Made by a program: the position numbers and the translations under genes. The notes below the pieces were generated by a model. The model did not search any database. It saw only the letters and a program-made list of their open reading frames with translations, and had not been told where the DNA came from. From the NCBI GenBank assembly GCA_965222975.1, contig CBDCVJ010000086.1, positions 124,001-188,000 on the forward strand: 64,000 bases of DNA. Reading direction: 5' to 3'. The stretch's first letter is position 1. Every line of letters starts with the position of its first letter. Source of the stretch: UBA6168 sp965222975. Lineage in GTDB: Bacteria > Bacteroidota > Bacteroidia > Chitinophagales > Saprospiraceae. This document shows, piece by piece, positions 62,720-64,000 of this stretch.

Positions 62720-63433
62720 TTAGAATAGCTCTTTCAGTTCCAATTTAAATCCTTTTAAAACATTGGATTTCAAGGTGTTGTCTTTTTTCAGCGAGGCTGT
62801 TTTCTTCATTTTGCCATCTTGGTTTTCATAGACATCCAGCGTTTCTTTTACTGGGTCAATGACCCAATATTCCAGCACATTATGCTTTCAGTACTCTTCC
62901 TTTTTCTGATTGAGGTCAATTTTTGCTGTGCCTTTGGAGAGAATTTCAACCATTAGGTCAGGAGCGCCATAAATCCAGTCTTTTAAGATTTCTTTTCTTT
63001 CATTGGAAATAAAAAGCAGGTCTGGTTAGAAGATGTTTTTCTCATTAAGGTGTACGTCCAAAGGGGCATTTCTAACGACGCCAATATCGTTTTCCTTGAC
63101 GAACTTGTATAGGTAAAAAGTAAGTGCAATTGAAATTTCTTGGTGTTTGTCTTTTGAAGGCATGTGTATAAGTTTTCCCTGGATGAGTTGAAAAGGTGCC
63201 CCTTCTGGCAGTTGCATGTAATCTTCCTTGGTATATTCCTGATCAGAACTGATGTCGGTGAGTACATATCCTTTCCCGTTTTTATACAACAGTTGGCTGT
63301 TCCACATAATGAACAGCCTGCCACGGAGCAGGTCATCGAAGGAGCGGAGCGGTCTTAGAAATCCCTTCTTGCTTTTATTTTTTTGCGATAGCAGTTGACA
63401 TATTTGTTTTATTTTCCAAACAAATATAGACAA
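62720..63433 (-). pseudogene. Uma2-family (DUF820) endonuclease-like pseudogene
   Basis: A minus-strand reading frame with homology to Uma2/DUF820 restriction-endonuclease-fold proteins. The N-terminal part (YTKEDYMQLPEGAPFQLIQGKLIHM) and PLDVHLNEKNIF are followed in the same frame by a TAA, where relatives have Gln (xxVxPDLLFIS), then PDLLFISNERKEIL, GAPDLMVEILSKGTAK, a TGA within KKEEY-KHNVLEYW, and VIDPVKETLDVY to the end at 62720. Two in-frame nonsense codons and no frameshift. The fold's Asp/Glu residues (PDLL, EIL) are split across the first stop, so no active protein is expected. The true start may be an ATG at 63306 (MWNSQLLYKNG). Confidence 0.8.
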
Positions 63434-63616
63434 AGTTTAGGCTGTTGAATTTTGGTCTATTAATTAGTGAGCATTTTTATTAGAAAATCCTGATTTGATT
63501 GGTTGACAAATTTTCTGATGAAGCCATCTACCCATAGCCATATTTCACCCCTTCTTCTTAGCTTCTCTTTCATTTTTCTAAATATTTGTCACGGATTAAG
63601 GGTTTTACTTTTTGAA

Positions 63617-64000
63617 TTATTTTACTATTAATTTATGGGACTCTTGTCCAAATTTACTATCTATCAACACAATAAATATTTGAGGATTTTTTAAGTTGAT
63701 AAAAAATTCGTTATCCTCCGTGTAGCCGATTTTTCTCCCCATGGAATCATAGATGCTGCATGATTTATAATGATCTAATTCCCCCATTACTTTTACCTTC
63801 CCATGCTGTTGAATCAAATGAAATTTATTTTCTATTTCATTATTTAATTCTTCTAATGACGAAATATCTGATGGTGAAAACTGAACTACATAACCATCAG
63901 GGGGAACAGATGTTAGGACGCCACAGTTATTATCATCGTCATATAAAATAGTGGGGTTTGAATGATCTCCGAAAAAACAAGCACTCTCACTAAAATCATT
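63617..64000 (-). CDS. C-terminal part of a T9SS cargo-like protein (runs off the right edge)
   Basis: A minus-strand frame open from position 64000 to the TAA at 63617 (127 codons). The final 60 residues (GKVKVMGELDHYKSCSIYDSMGRKIG ... NPQIFIVLIDSKF ... HKLIVK, abridged) have the strand pattern of a T9SS type A sorting domain. The visible upstream part (FFGDHSNPTILYDDDNNCGVL) is Asp/Asn-rich. The start lies beyond the window, so the protein's main function cannot be judged. Confidence 0.7.
   Translation of the reverse strand, partial: NDFSESACFFGDHSNPTILYDDDNNCGVLTSVPPDGYVVQFSPSDISSLEELNNEIENKFHLIQQHGKVKVMGELDHYKSCSIYDSMGRKIGYTEDNEFFINLKNPQIFIVLIDSKFGQESHKLIVK

Overview
The window is chromosomal DNA of a member of the Bacteroidota, most likely of the Saprospiria/Saprospiraceae type. 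This rests on many large secreted proteins with type IX secretion system (T9SS) C-terminal sorting domains (type A and the gliding-motility type B), PKD and delta-60 repeat proteins, start sites with A/T-rich upstream sequence rather than strong Shine-Dalgarno motifs, and several TAnnTTTG promoter boxes. Species assignment is inference; no rRNA is present.

Layout. (1) 0.4-8.7 kb: rpoB-rpoC with a terminator. (2) 8.7-22 kb: an accessory array of T9SS cargo on the + strand. A 1346-aa beta-helix protein with a degenerate metalloprotease motif is followed by tandem paralogues in the order A-B-A'-C-B'; B' is a decayed copy of B and carries a fossil of the A tail in front of it. (3) 22-29.3 kb: a giant PKD adhesin-like gene (- strand, broken by two +1 frameshifts), an M43-type metalloprotease, and a membrane TPR protein. 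(4) 29.3-38.5 kb: GNAT acetyltransferase, a candidate small RNA, an alpha/beta hydrolase, and remains of a molybdenum hydroxylase (cox/xdh) locus: xdhC-like gene, a 45-codon coxL tail and coxG, with a BNR-repeat gene and a membrane protein in between. (5) 38.5-48 kb: housekeeping and small genes: DUF1295 protein, MATE exporter, cytochrome-like lipoprotein, TPR protein, rpsU, CotH-like protein, rsgA, a family 2 glycosyltransferase (one frameshift) and an XRE regulator. (6) 49-62.7 kb: four very large co-directional genes (1032, 1181, 1672 and 600 aa) with about 70-bp gaps. They look like one operon encoding an undescribed multi-protein system whose first member resembles DUF6603 proteins. This is the best candidate for a novel system here. 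(7) 62.7-64 kb: a Uma2-type endonuclease pseudogene and the end of another T9SS cargo gene running off the edge.

The intergenic DNA is unusually structured. Two 197-bp copies of one double-hairpin element lie in opposite orientation at 29.6 and 43.1 kb, and a related three-hairpin element lies at 8.8 kb; all end in a boxA-like TTCTTTGAC/TTCTTAGAC motif. There are other long inverted repeats (26.7, 31.4, 37.7, 43.4 kb), a family of GCCAATAGCT-type repeats next to genes, and AAATCTnnnAGATTT palindromes inserted in frame in two neighbouring genes. Single-base +1 frameshifts interrupt the PKD gene (twice) and the glycosyltransferase (once). They may be real lesions or assembly errors and should be checked against reads.

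All assignments come from reading the sequence and from memory of protein families; no database search was run.
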